Below, piece after piece: positions 16,334-28,300 of a stretch of 64,000 bases of DNA. The notes below the pieces were generated by a model. The model did no database searches and had not been told where the DNA came from. It worked only from the letters and a program-made list of their open reading frames with translations. The DNA comes from JAHBNG01 sp039028975 (GTDB taxonomy: Bacteria; Chloroflexota; Anaerolineae; Caldilineales; Caldilineaceae): the NCBI GenBank assembly GCA_039028975.1, contig JBCCHB010000061.1:1-64000 (forward strand), in the 5' to 3' direction. Position numbers and translations under genes: made by a program. How positions within the stretch are numbered: position 1 is the stretch's first letter; each line of letters starts with the position of its first letter.

Positions 16334-17995
16334 ATGAATCAATCACCCAACATCCTATGGGTCTCGTTTGAAGACTGCTATCCATACTTTGGTTGCTACG
16401 GCGATCCTATTGCCAATACGCCGAATCTGGACAAGTTGGCCGCAGAAGGGACCTTGTGGAGCCATGCATTCTCTACGGCCCCAGTCTGTGGCCCGGCTCG
16501 CAGCGCGGTCATTACAGGTATGTATCCCATATCTATCGGCACCCATCACCACCGAACAGGAACGGGTCAATCCTATGCCAACTTTCCTCATAACTATGAA
16601 GCCGTGATCCCCCATTACGTCAAGTGTATCCCCGAGTATCTTCGCGCCGCTGGCTACCACTGTACCAATAACGCCAAGACAGATTACCAGTTCAACTCGC
16701 CCATTACCGCTTGGGATGATTGCAGCACCAGCGGTCACTGGCGAAACCGCCCTGATCCCGAACAGCCCTTTTTTGCGGTGTGGAACCTCACCAAAACCCA
16801 TGAAAGCCAGATGTGGGAAGACAAGTGGTCTGAGCGAGAATTTGATCTGGATGCGATTGACGTGCCGCCATACTTTCCAGATACGGCCAAAGTACGGGAG
16901 TCCATGGCTCGAATGTATGCTAATATTGAATTTAACGATCAACGTTTGGGGGAGATTCTAGACGAGTTGGCCGAAGATGATCTCGACAATAATACAGTCG
17001 TCTTTATCTGGACCGACCACGGCCCTATGCCCCGAGGCAAGCGCTGGCCCTATGATTCGGGAATCCGCAGCCCCATGATTGTACGCTGGCCAGGTCATTT
17101 GACACCAGGTACGGTCAGCAATCAGTTGGTCAGTACTGTGGATCTCGGTCCAACCATTCTCTCCATCTGTGGGGTAGAGATTCCTCATCACATTCAAGGA
17201 GAGGCATTCCTGGGGTCTCAAAAGGCTGAGCCGCGCAAGTACATCTTCGCCGCCCGAGATCGCTATGATGAGATGTATGACACAACCAGGGCAGGACGAG
17301 ATCAGCGCTTTAAATATCTGCGCCACTACCACCCAGAAGAGCCAAAGCTGCGGTACAACAGATACCGGAATATCCACCCCATTATGCAGGAGATGTGGCG
17401 TCTCCATGCCGCTGGTGAATTGACCGGTCCCCAACTACAGATGTTCACCAAGCGGCCAGTAGAAGAGCTATACGATACAGTAACCGACCCTCACGAGATC
17501 AACAATTTGGCCGGGGATCCTGCCTATGCAGATGAGCTTGTTCGTCTAAGGAATGCCGTCACAACGTGGCAAAACGAGGTAGGCGATCTTGGATTGGTTC
17601 CCGAGGATGTGATGGTGGGGCAGATGCTTCCTACCGGCAAACAGCCTACAACCCATGCCCCCATGTTTATTGTGCTGGGTGGGGGAAAGCACATTGACCA
17701 AGCCAACAATGGGGTGGAAAGCAATGACTACCAAGAAAATTGGGGCATAGAAGAGAGTGACGACGGTGGCAAATTTGAAGGCCCCATTCTTTTACAGATG
17801 CAGAGTAGTACCCAGGGCGCGTCTATTGCCTATACCTTGGATGAGGGAGATGAACCTCATTGGCAGCTCCATCATGAACCGTTGCAGTTGACGTCTGCAG
17901 ACGATGCGATTAAGCACTTTACAGTTCGTGCCAAAGCCATTCGGATCGGGTATCGGGAGAGTGAAGAAGTGAAGGCCACTTTCACCGTTATGTAG
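16334..17995 (+). CDS. Type I sulfatase with chitobiase-like C-terminal domain
   Basis: The 553-residue protein starts with NILWVSFEDCYPYFGCYG (metal-binding acid region). Cys52 lies in CGPARSAVITG, the C-x-P-x-R motif whose cysteine becomes formylglycine in sulfatases. Further active-site segments are SGHW, VFIWTDHGPMPRGKRWPYD and SPMIVRWPG. No signal peptide is visible. Residues about 475-553 form a separate beta domain (ASIAYTLDEGDEPHW, LTVRAKA-like region) like the chitobiase C-terminal module found on some sulfatases. It hydrolyses a sulfate ester, probably on a carbohydrate. AAGAGGAACCA precedes the ATG. A maturation enzyme is not in the window. Confidence 0.92.
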   Translation: MNQSPNILWVSFEDCYPYFGCYGDPIANTPNLDKLAAEGTLWSHAFSTAPVCGPARSAVITGMYPISIGTHHHRTGTGQSYANFPHNYEAVIPHYVKCIPEYLRAAGYHCTNNAKTDYQFNSPITAWDDCSTSGHWRNRPDPEQPFFAVWNLTKTHESQMWEDKWSEREFDLDAIDVPPYFPDTAKVRESMARMYANIEFNDQRLGEILDELAEDDLDNNTVVFIWTDHGPMPRGKRWPYDSGIRSPMIVRWPGHLTPGTVSNQLVSTVDLGPTILSICGVEIPHHIQGEAFLGSQKAEPRKYIFAARDRYDEMYDTTRAGRDQRFKYLRHYHPEEPKLRYNRYRNIHPIMQEMWRLHAAGELTGPQLQMFTKRPVEELYDTVTDPHEINNLAGDPAYADELVRLRNAVTTWQNEVGDLGLVPEDVMVGQMLPTGKQPTTHAPMFIVLGGGKHIDQANNGVESNDYQENWGIEESDDGGKFEGPILLQMQSSTQGASIAYTLDEGDEPHWQLHHEPLQLTSADDAIKHFTVRAKAIRIGYRESEEVKATFTVM

Positions 17996-18381
17996 CGGTA
18001 ATCACGCTCGGCCAACCAAAGATTGGGTACGCTATTTCGCGTTCGAATCTACCAGGTGCCGCCTAACCATCTGGCAGATTCGTCGCTTAGGTAAACCCGG
18101 GTACAAGCGCTAAGACCCTAGATGAATTCACATGGTCGACGCTCTATAGTCAGCCCCCGACCAATGGGTCGTATAACGATGGTTGTGTAAAAGGCGAAAT
18201 AGAGGACGTGTCTGCTCAGAGCGCCTGGAATTTTACACAGAATTCGTTATACCATTACCAATGTGCGTTCGTTCTACGGGAGCCTGGCCGTTCTTTAGGT
18301 TTGGGTCATCCGGATAGTCACCCTTGAAGCCTGATCAGAAGTTGGGCTGAAGCCCATCAACCAACTCCGTGCCACCCAGGA
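17996..18381. other. Intergenic region between sulfatase and VOC gene
   Basis: This 386-bp convergent spacer holds an 82-bp inverted-repeat element (18171-18252) and no gene that I recognise. A GTTCGAATC string near 18041 recalls a tRNA T-loop, but the flanks do not pair. No U-tailed hairpin was found at either end. Confidence 0.5.
18171..18252. repeat. 82-bp element with 22-bp imperfect terminal inverted repeats
   Basis: The left end GTATAACGATGGTTGTGTAAAA and right end TTTTACACAGAATTCGTTATAC pair at about 18 of 22 positions. Terminal GTGTAAAA with an internal short centre is reminiscent of IS256-type ends, so this may be a non-autonomous element or an excision scar. No copy was seen elsewhere in the window. 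Confidence 0.55.
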
Positions 18382-18783
18382 TTATTTTTTATTCTTCTCG
18401 TCCCAGATTTTTGGTTCCCAAAGTTCAATTTTGTTGCCCTCGGGATCCATTATCCAAGCGAATACTCCGTTTTCGTGATACTCTGGGCCTTGTAGTATGT
18501 CGATGCCCGCTGCGGTCAGTTGTTCAACCATCGCCTCCAAGTCATCTACGCGGTAGTTGATCATGAAGGTCGATTCGCTGGGACTAAACCAATCACTGTC
18601 CCGGTCTGCGACGTGCCATACCGTCAGCCCTTTGTCCTCAGCAGTATCATCTTCCCACTTGAGTATGGCTGCCCCAAATTCTTCGAGCCCCATGCCTAGG
18701 TGCTTTTCGTACCATGATGACAGGTTCTTCCCCTTACCTCGCGACAAGAAGAACACGCCGCCGATTCCAGTTACTCTAGCCAT
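18382..18783 (-). CDS. VOC (glyoxalase/bleomycin resistance) superfamily protein
   Basis: The 133-residue protein has two beta-alpha-beta-beta-beta modules of the vicinal oxygen chelate fold: GIGGVFFLSRGKGKNLSSWYEKHLGMGLEE, read as GIGGVFFLS with WYEKHLGMG, and the ending ENGVFAWIMDPEGNKIELWEP. The last Glu is a likely metal ligand. AAGGAGGCAATC precedes the ATG. Members include glyoxalases, dioxygenases and drug-binding proteins, so the specific function cannot be named. Its start codon overlaps a mini-lipoprotein frame. Confidence 0.85.
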   Translation of the reverse strand: MARVTGIGGVFFLSRGKGKNLSSWYEKHLGMGLEEFGAAILKWEDDTAEDKGLTVWHVADRDSDWFSPSESTFMINYRVDDLEAMVEQLTAAGIDILQGPEYHENGVFAWIMDPEGNKIELWEPKIWDEKNKK

Positions 18784-18874
18784 GATTGCCTCCTTCCTTT
18801 GCCGTTGCGTCCAGATGCACGCAACCGAGCATGATTAAGATAGCGATGCAGAGCACCATGTTGATTATTCTCAT
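18776..18874 (-). CDS. Possible 32-residue lipoprotein overlapping the VOC gene
   Basis: The frame encodes MRIINMVLCIAILIMLGC followed by VHLDATAKEGGNHG. It looks like a bacterial lipoprotein signal with the cleavage Cys at residue 18 and a 14-residue mature tail. It ends eight bases inside the VOC gene, and its 3' end contains that gene's ribosome-binding site. It may be a tiny lysis- or entericidin-like lipoprotein, a coupling leader, or chance. No strong ribosome-binding site stands before it. Confidence 0.35.
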   Translation of the reverse strand: MRIINMVLCIAILIMLGCVHLDATAKEGGNHG

Positions 18875-19336
18875 TATGAACATTCTGTCAAATCTATCCA
18901 CTTGCCAAACCCCGTAGCATCATCGGCCCGGCTTCTACAACCTCATGAACAATCAGCATTCCCATCAACCATTAGCAATGCCTGCATTGATCAGTTCCTG
19001 CTTGTCTTCTCAGGCAGAATGATATCTCTAGCGTTTTACAAACGGATTGCAAACGGTAGCCCGCTAGGCTATCTCCAGAAGAATAAATATCTATGCTTGA
19101 CGGATATTTTATTTTTTTGAAATCACCTTAAGCGCTTGAACAAGTAGTGAGTTAGACGACCCTTCCCCATATTTCGAAGTCGATTGTTGTCGTAGGATAC
19201 CTGATTATCGTGTGGTTAACCGTAGGTGGCGAAATGCCCATTTCACAAAGAGAATCATTCGATATGGTTTTACTGTAGTTGACTATTCGCATCTATGACA
19301 GGGGCCAAGTATAGATGAGCACCTTGGAGGTGTATT
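18875..19336. other. Region upstream of the giant gene
   Basis: About 460 AT-rich bases with no convincing gene. A 72-codon frame at 18902-19120 lacks coding character. GGAGGTGTATT stands directly before the giant gene's ATG as a ribosome-binding site. The promoter could not be fixed by eye. Confidence 0.45.
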
Positions 19337-22300
19337 ATGACTACCCAGAAGGCAGCCCGCAGTGTTAAACGTTTTCTTTGGATTCTCCTTTTCTTTACGT
19401 TGTGTATCTGTATATGGAGCTTGGCAAGCCCAGCTCATACGGCTGAATCGGAATCTTCTTTATCACTAAATAGTCAACAACAGAATAGTGAACCAAGTGC
19501 TTCTACTGAACATGGTGCAAGCGACTATACTCCGCAGCGCTTTCTAATGCCAGTCCGCTCTCTCATTGAAACCACAACCGAGCATTTCACCGCCCGTCAA
19601 GCAATGAAGCAGGCTTGGGAACGGGTCCAGGATGCAGGCACCTATACATTCTCTGCCGACATTGTGCAGCGATCTATCCCTACGTTAAGTGTTGCCAATG
19701 TGGGACAACGCAGCCGCCAGTATGCCTACTACCTGGAAGGTGATACCAATCTTCCTGATGAACAACTGCGGCTGAAGCTTTGGACGCAGAACGGTAGTGT
19801 GCTTGATCCGGATAGCGCGACTGAAATTGAGGTCGATGGTGAGCAGGCACGTGCCCGACGTGGCAAGGGTGCATGGGAGACCATCGACAATTTTACCGGC
19901 TTCTTTGCGCCTGAAGGTGACTTTTTGACTTATTTGGTCGCTGCCAAAGCGATCCAAGAGCATGGGCAAGAGACCCGTAATGGTATCACCTTTACGCGCT
20001 ATACCTTTGAAATTGATGGCCCACGCTACGCCAGACACGTTCATCAACAGCTAACAGAACAGCTACGCTCCTCTGGGGAACTGCCCCACGGCATCACGTT
20101 GGAATTGCCGACCCAATATGTCGAGATGACTGGTACCGGTGAACTCTGGATCGATGGCCGAGGGTTGCCACTACGCCAAGTTTTGCAACTCCATTTTCCT
20201 GCCCAAAACAGTACAACCCAGAGCCAAGGAAGCCACAGTACAAAAGCCGATATCACCGTCAACTTCTCTGGGTTCCCCAAAGTGCTACCACTTCAAGCGG
20301 CGAATGTAGCCATTGAGCGAACGTTGACCAGCTTCGTCAATAGCTCCGCCAGCAGCATCCTGGGCGGCATCGTAGCTGAGACCAACAATCTTCTAGCAGA
20401 CGCCTCAACCTGGCAGGCGATACGTTCAATGGTTCAGGTACTAGGATTCTTGCTTCTTTTTGCCATATCCGTCCTTTACCTTATCCGCTTTCGACAAAGA
20501 CGCGCCGTCTATCATGCTGTTGTCTTCTCTGTAGTCGCCTCGCTCATTGGGACGCCCCTCCTGCAGAATCATCACATGGTGCGGTTTTTGACTGCCCAGT
20601 CGGCCCGCGCCGCGGAACATCAAGCCCAACAATCGCGGCAAGCCTTAGCAGAATCGTTGCAGCCACGGGCTGCATCTGCAGACACAACCCACCTTGCGGT
20701 CAACAACTTGCCAAGCCTTGCGGCACTTCCGATGATGCAAGCACAAGGGGCCCCACCCGACTGCAATGCGACGATTGCAGGAGATACCGATGGTGACGGC
20801 TTGAGCGATGCTGAGGAAGCGTTATTGGGCACCGCCGTCGACAAAGCGGATAGTGACGCCGATCTGCTCACCGACTGCGAAGAAGTAGCGGGCATGTTGT
20901 ACCAAGGACAACGGTGGTACAGCGATCCCAACGCGCCAGATACCAATCTGGATGGTTTGGGTGATGGTATCGAGTGGAACGCAGCCGATCCTGATCTGGA
21001 TAACGACGGTACACCCGATTTTCGCGACATCGACAATGATGGTGATGGCGTTCCCGATCGCGTCGACTCCTCTCCCAATCAGGTGCTACGCAACAACAAT
21101 GGCACCCTCTCTACGTTCACAGAGGATGCCCCTTTCCATCTAAACGTCGATGGGCTCATGGCCGACAGCTACGCCTACGTCGAGTTTCAGATCCAACCAA
21201 CCAATCCCGATCGCCTCTGGTACGCCTACAATGTGCTGGATTGGCCCGGCACCGATATCAATGGCGATGGCGTTGCCGAAGCACCTGACCGCTTTGGCCA
21301 GGTGCAGGATCACGATGGTGTCACCTTTTTTGATCTCTGCCAGACATCCGGCGGAGCAGCCACCAACGGCAATTGTATGATGTCACCCGGGGCCAACGGT
21401 GATCTCAGGCTGATCCCCATGCTGGAGATCGAACTTGGCTATCTAAATAATTTGCCACCGCAGGACGTGCTGGACAATTATGGGATCTCCGTGCGCCCAT
21501 TAAACAACAGTGGTTCACGGCAGGTCGCGTATGTTCCGCTGCAGATGGTCACCGATCCCGATACCGATGCACGCGTCGCCTTTTATGGCAAGATGATCTA
21601 CCTGGCCACGGGTTCCTGGTCCACCCAACGGGTGAACTTGGTCTGGGCGTTACAGATGCTCAACGATCTCTGTCATGAAACGGATACAGCTGGTAACTGT
21701 ATCGATTTGGAAGCTAATGTACCCCAGATTGTGCAAACCTATTATGATCAGTGGCATCTGACTGGCCTTAACGTACGCGAAGATCATGGCGTTGAGCAGG
21801 CCATCGCCTATGAGGATCCGGCGGTAGATGATAACGTAGAAGATGATCGCTACCTGGCCCAGCTCGCCAATGGATTGGATCAGACTTTCATCGCGGCACG
21901 CGATTGTGAACAGGTGATCGATGGGGCCTGTATTGGCAATGGCGAGCGTGATATCACGATCGCGGAAATTGGACGACGTTTTGACCGTTCCACCAACAAC
22001 GGGGTCAGCGAGACCGAACGTTGGGGGCTCGGTAATCGGTTTGGCGTGGAGACCCAACAATTTAGCCATCAAGACGAATCGTTGGTACTGACCGCCAGCA
22101 CTATTACCGAAGGGATCCTCAATCAGGCGTTTGGTACGGCCTCCTATGATCCGACGCTGCTCTTTGCCCGTACCGAGCATTTCCGCTCACTCAATCTCGA
22201 CGCGCTGGATGAGGATAATCGTTATACCCGTCAGCTCAATACCAATACCAATCAAACCAAAGGAGTTCGGGTAAGCTTAAACATGGGGCCGGGCACGCCA

Positions 22301-25300
22301 TTACAGACCTACTCCAGCCTGAGTTGGACACCTTATACCTTTGATCAATCAGCCAATCAATGGCGTACCGTGGCACCTGAACTCTATGCCCAGGAATTGG
22401 AACGACGCTATAGCCAAGCGGCAGCAGGGCAAGATCCCAATCTAACAGCAGGTCAACTATTTCTCGCCCAACTGTTATACAGCCGCCTCCAGTTTGGCCA
22501 TGGTCGGCTCATCGCCTTTGGTGATGCGATTCTGACCTCTGCCGCTGAAGTGGACGAGGTCATTGCGGAAGCAAACGGTGCAATCGACGTGATCGCACCG
22601 TTTGAAGGTGCACTGCTGACCATTGTCACGGAACTGATTCTCGAAGTCCCCACCGAGCAATTTCCCCGTATTGCCCAGCTAGGCATGTCCTTGCTTAGCG
22701 ATGAGCAAATCGGTGAGGGAGGGCTCATCAGTGACATCACAAACGTTTTGCGGAACATTGGGCCGATAGATCAATCAACCGACGCCAGAGCACTTGGAAT
22801 CAATACCCTGAGTGCAGCGTTATTTGTTGCAGGTAGCATCTTAACGATTGCAGGCACCTTCATTGACGATCCGCTATTGTCTGGGGTCGGCACCCTCTTC
22901 GTTATAGCTTCCTCCATTTTATCCGATATCGTCGATGCGATCTTTGCAATTCATGGTGCCGTGGCAAATTTAGTTCAAAACAGTGCACAAACGGTCGGCA
23001 GTGCCACGGTAAATGTGCTCACCGGCCGCGTCGGGCTGATTGGGGGGAGTAGCGCAGCATCGGCCATTGGTTTGATCATTAGTCAGGGGATCATCTGGGG
23101 ACTCTTCGTCTATCAGGTGGTCTCTAACGATATTGGACCTGGTGATGCTGCATTCAATATCCTATTGGCGCAAACCATTGCGGCCACCATTATCACGGTC
23201 CTCTTCTTCTTGCTGAGTTTAACCGTTGCTGGCGCAATCGTTGCCGCGGTTGTCGGCATTGTCGATGGGTTGCTCTTTGCCCTCTGCCAGTTTGGTGTGG
23301 ACATCTGCGACTTCAGCATCAGTGGGACGATTGCCAACTTCTTTACCGGAATATCGGGAGACACCTTCATCCGTACCGATGAAGAGGGGCTTAACATCAA
23401 TATCGGTCGCTTTGATCTACAGCCATTGGCTCATCGCCAACAGCTGATCGATGGTTCAACCGTCCGTGTTTCCACCGTGATTACAACTCAGATCGAAAAC
23501 ACCACACCCGCGGACCGAGATCTCGCCCGCAGATATAGCGAGTATTCATTCCGTCAAAACACCTTTCAGTATGAACTCGCCCAAAGCGAATTTTCTGTTG
23601 ACGCTGCGCCAGGCCAAATGCGCAACGAATGGATGCTCAATGAATTTGATCGATACGAACGAAGCGGCGTTTCTGTCCCACTTTACCGAGGCACGGCCAA
23701 TTCAGGCGAACTCTCAACAGATGTGCCTTTGGAAGCACGTATCAACTTTGCACCGCGGCTCTTTGTCAACTTTGGGTACGCCCTTACCGGCTATCAGTGC
23801 GACGACTTCACCGGTTGCGACCAAAATACAGTAATCGATAGCCTCTCTGTCAATCTGACCAACAACCTCTATTTGGACGTATTCCCCGCTACCTTGGACG
23901 AGTTCTACGACGTGCGGACTTGGTCCTTTATGCGGCCACCCAATGATCACGATGGCGATGGTCTCATCGGTCGCCATCGCGGGGGCAATGATCCCAATGA
24001 CACGATTGATGAATGTAGCGGCCTGTGCTGGGATACAGATGGCGATGGGTTGCCTGATGGCTTTGAGATCGCACAAAGCCAAGTGGGCATCCGCAACGGT
24101 GGGTTCGCGCTTGACGCCACACAAAGTGACACCGATGGTGACTTGCTGACCGATGCTCAGGAGATTCGCTTGGGCACCAATCCAACTCAACGCGACACTG
24201 ATGGTGATGGTCTTGATGACAATGTGGAAGTTGCCGGTTGGGACTTCGAATTTGCGCCCGGTCGTATCACCCGCGTCTACCCCGATCCGTTGCAGAGCGA
24301 TGGCGACGGTGATGGCATGAGCGATGGGATCGAACGGTCGCTCTATATGGGAGATCCAGCGGCCTTTCCCTTCCACCCCCGCGTACCGAATGCTGGTCCT
24401 GTCAGCATGGTGCACACGATTGATGATGCTGATGGTATCGTGGCCGTCGGCCAAAATGTAACCTATGAAGCCGCGCTCCAGAACAGCAGCCCCAACGAAT
24501 TCTTTGTCGAGGGCAGTCTTAATACCACCTATCCGGGACAATTTGGCGGTGGCGCCGAGCAGCAAACCATCTTGTTAACCAGCAATGAAAATGCTATCGA
24601 GACGCGCCAACAAAACATTCAGGGACCATCTGGCAACGTGAATATCGTTAGCCAGGTCAATGCCCAACTGCGGCGGGGTACGCTAGCCGAATGGGCGTGG
24701 CTACAGGAACAAGGTAGTGGCATCGATACATATCGGTTGGGGACGGTCGGTTCGTTCCATCTACCAACGGCCGTAGCTGCTGTACGTACCGCTGCGGAAC
24801 AGATCGTTGTTGGATTGGCGACCTCAGAAGAAACGACAGCCAGCACGATTAGTGACGCAAATGGAGCCTTGGTTTCCACAATTCGCCGTGGCCAGTGGCA
24901 CGCCTTTTTACAACCGCGATTCTTTGGCCGCTCTCAGTTCAACGATCCGATCTACCTTGGTGGAGACATCAACGTGGGTAGTGATCAGGAAATTGCCAAC
25001 TACCCGCCCGGTGTGGCCTGCAACAACAATGGTCACTGTCTGATTGTCTGGTCGGCCCGAGAGCCTAATCAATCGTTACAGGTCTATGGCACACTTTACC
25101 GTGGAGGCGAGTTGAGCGCACCGCTGCTTTCCACACGCATCTCTGCACCAACACCCAACGGCCACCAACTGTTCCCCGTCGCAGCCTCTGACGGCCAAGA
25201 TTTCCTGGTGGTCTGGTCGGAGCAGTACGCCGATGGCCGCATTGACCTCACGGCACGCACGGTGGATGGCCTTGCTGCAAATGACGATTTTACCGAGACA

Positions 25301-28300
25301 CTTGATGGGCAATTGGGAGCGATTCGGCAGTTCAACTTGTTCGACGCAAATTCCGGGACCATGTCGCGCAATCTATTTCCAGCGATTACCGCCACGAACA
25401 GTGACTATCTCATTGCTTGGCAGCATGTGAATAGCAGCGGTAACGAGAGCAATATCTATGCCTTCCATGTGGAACCGGGCCCCGCTTACACAATTGGTTC
25501 ACGCCAGCCGCTAACGCCCAATGGCGGGATCTATCGCCGACCAGACGTTGCTTATGATCCCGTGCGCGACCAATCTCTCATCGTCTATGTGGATAGATTC
25601 CTCAGAGTTTGGGCACGTGGCATCAACGAATTTGGACCCAGTCCGCAGACAGTCTTGATCGGTTCTGGGTTGCATCTGAATACACGCCCCCAAGCGAGCT
25701 ACATGCAGATCAATGAAGGCACTGAAACGGATGGTTGGCTTGTCTACTGGATAGGATTCGCATCTTCCCAAGTGCAAGCCCTATCACCAAACCTGGACGT
25801 ACGGTCACAGCAGACGTTGCAATGGCCTGCCAGGGTTGAGCCAAGCAGCGCTACCCTCTCTTGTGCAAACGAGACCTGTTTGGTGGCAGCCGCTCAATCG
25901 GGCAGTAGTGGAGTGACAACGGGCGGCGCTCAATTGTATGGTGCAGAGTTGCGCTTGAATCAACAGAATCCCCCTCTCGGTAGCTTTGACATCACTGAAT
26001 CGACCCGCTTGATTGTTGATGGCGATGCGCCAGCCATTACCTTTGATAGCACACAAAACGCAGTGGTACCGGGCAGTACAGTCATCATCGGGTTAACCGT
26101 CGACGATCCTTCCTCCAGCGTTGTTGATGTTCAGGCGACCATCAATGGCCAAAGTGTTCCCATCGTTGGGTCGGGCCGCTCATGGGCGATTAGTTGGACA
26201 GCACCCAACGGCAGTGGCTCACACACGATTGCCGTTCAGGCCACAGACACAGTTGGCAATGTGGGTAACGGTACAGCAACGATCAACCTGGATAGCTCCA
26301 TGCCCCAGGTCGCGCTGACCGCACCCGCCAATGACATCTACGTTCCCTACCGCAATGGGGACGGGCAATTGGCCATCGACCTGAGTGGTACAGCCAATGA
26401 TTCCGCTGGGATTCGTGCTGCCACCGTTGAGGTGGTGCCAGGTGTTGGTGGAGCGATTTCAATTGATGAAGGCAACTGGGCTGTCGCGTACCCGATCTTT
26501 GGTGGCAGCAATGAACAAAGTGCATCGCCAGATCCTGCGATGACCTTCCAAACAACGGTGCGTGCGACCGACAACGCTGAACCCAGTGGCAACTTGACTG
26601 TGTTGGAGCAATCCATCAATGTCGATGGTCGCTCACCCATCGCCGCAATCCCAGCATTGGAGGATGTCGAGGCCATCAACGATACGATGACCATCAACGG
26701 CCTCATGACCGATCCGGGCACAGTGGCAGCAGGCGTGAGTGAGGCAGAAATAGCCTTTGTACCACTGGAATCGGTCGCTGCTCTGGACACACTGTACTTC
26801 CATGCACCTTTTGATGAAGATAGCCGTGCCAGGAGCTTTGAAGATGTTTCCATTGCAGCCCATCTCTTGCGCTGTGATGACAATCACTGCCCACAGCCGG
26901 GTGCTGACGGCCAATATGGCAATGCGCTCAATTTTGATGGTGCTGATGACTTTGTCTATGCTGCACCCGATGCGACCATCGGTGCGCTGGCAGAGACCGG
27001 TTTGACCGTTGCCGCCTGGATTCGACCTGATCGTGTCACGGGTGTACAGCGGATCGTGGGCCACGCCCGTACCAACAGCAACAGCGGTTTTACCTTTGCC
27101 ACAGAGAATAACGGGCTCTTCTTCACTACCTTCAACGTTCACAAATATGCAGCCCCCAACTTGGGGTTGCAGAGTGGTCAGTGGCATCATGTGGCCGCGG
27201 TGATGACAGTTGAAAACGCGTCAACCAACCATGTCACCTTTTATGTAGATGGTGTCGAACGGGCCACGGTCGACCATACAGCCCCTGGCATTGCCAATCT
27301 GGTGGATCGACTGATGATCGGTGCCTACACACAGAACGGCTCAACCGCGATAACCAACCACTTTGATGGCCGCATCGATGATGTGCAGATCTATGGCGTA
27401 CCACTCAGCGCCACCGACATTTCAGCACTTGTCCAACGTTGGCGACCGATTGACCAAGTTACCAGTAACGGTTCAACCGCTAATTGGTCATTCCCGCTCC
27501 CAGCCGACCTGGAGAATGTCTACCAGATCCACGTACGTGGGGAAGACGCTGCGGGGAATCGCAACAATCATCGCCGTGACTGGCGTCAGTGGCAGGGCGA
27601 AATCGATACCAAGCCACCAGAAGCAACCATCTCCGTTGTCTATGGTGGTATTGCGTCGGCTCGCTACACGACCTACAGCGCCGATATCTCTGACCTGAAC
27701 CTAGACGAAAACAGCTTAACCTTTGTTTGTGCAGTGAACAGCGAGGATCGACACTTCCTTGATGCGCCCTGGTGGACAGATGGTGCTGATGGTGAGCCAC
27801 GCTTGGTGCGTCTGACGCCGAGTTGTACCGTGCCTGGCGTACAAAGTGGCAACGTCACGCTACAGGTCTGTGACACACTGGGCCATTGCACGACCACCTC
27901 TGTCAACGAAACCCTTACACTACCAGCCAATCCCAATCTCTATGCTGCGGTGACCAGCCCTGCCCATGAGACAGTTCATACATCAACGGCACCCGTCACC
28001 ATCAGCGGGATTGTCGATGGACCTCCCGGCTCGTCTGGACTAACACTCTATGCCAATGACGAGATCATCTATCAGACAGCCAATCCTCCTGCCAACTGGT
28101 CTACCACATGGACGCCACCAGCAGAAGGTAAGTACCATCTACGCGTCCACTATTCGGTCGCGGCCAATGGAGAGTATGAGAGCGACTTTGATCATGTTCT
28201 GTGGGTTGATGCAACAGCACCAACGATTACGCTTGCAGCAGGAGCATTATCGACTGCCGATCTGAATGGCTTTGAGCATGTCATCTTCTCCGGGACTGTC

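Noticed and set aside
16263..16385. Longer azlC from 16385
   Set aside because: It would overlap the divergent sulfatase start and adds a sequence with no AzlC similarity.
16355..16942. 195-codon minus-strand open frame inside the sulfatase gene
   Set aside because: It opposes a gene with a complete sulfatase motif set and has no recognisable domain.
18030..18065. tRNA-like string GCGTTCGAATCTACC
   Set aside because: The flanking bases do not form a T-stem, and no acceptor or anticodon arm is found at the right distance.
20620..21078. 152-codon minus-strand open frame inside the giant gene, Ser/Pro-rich
   Set aside because: Antisense of the first TSP3 cluster; low-complexity translation is what the DxDGDG codons give.
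23714..24565. 283-codon minus-strand open frame inside the giant gene
   Set aside because: It is the antisense reading of the Asp/Gly-rich calcium repeats, which removes stops; no independent start signal.
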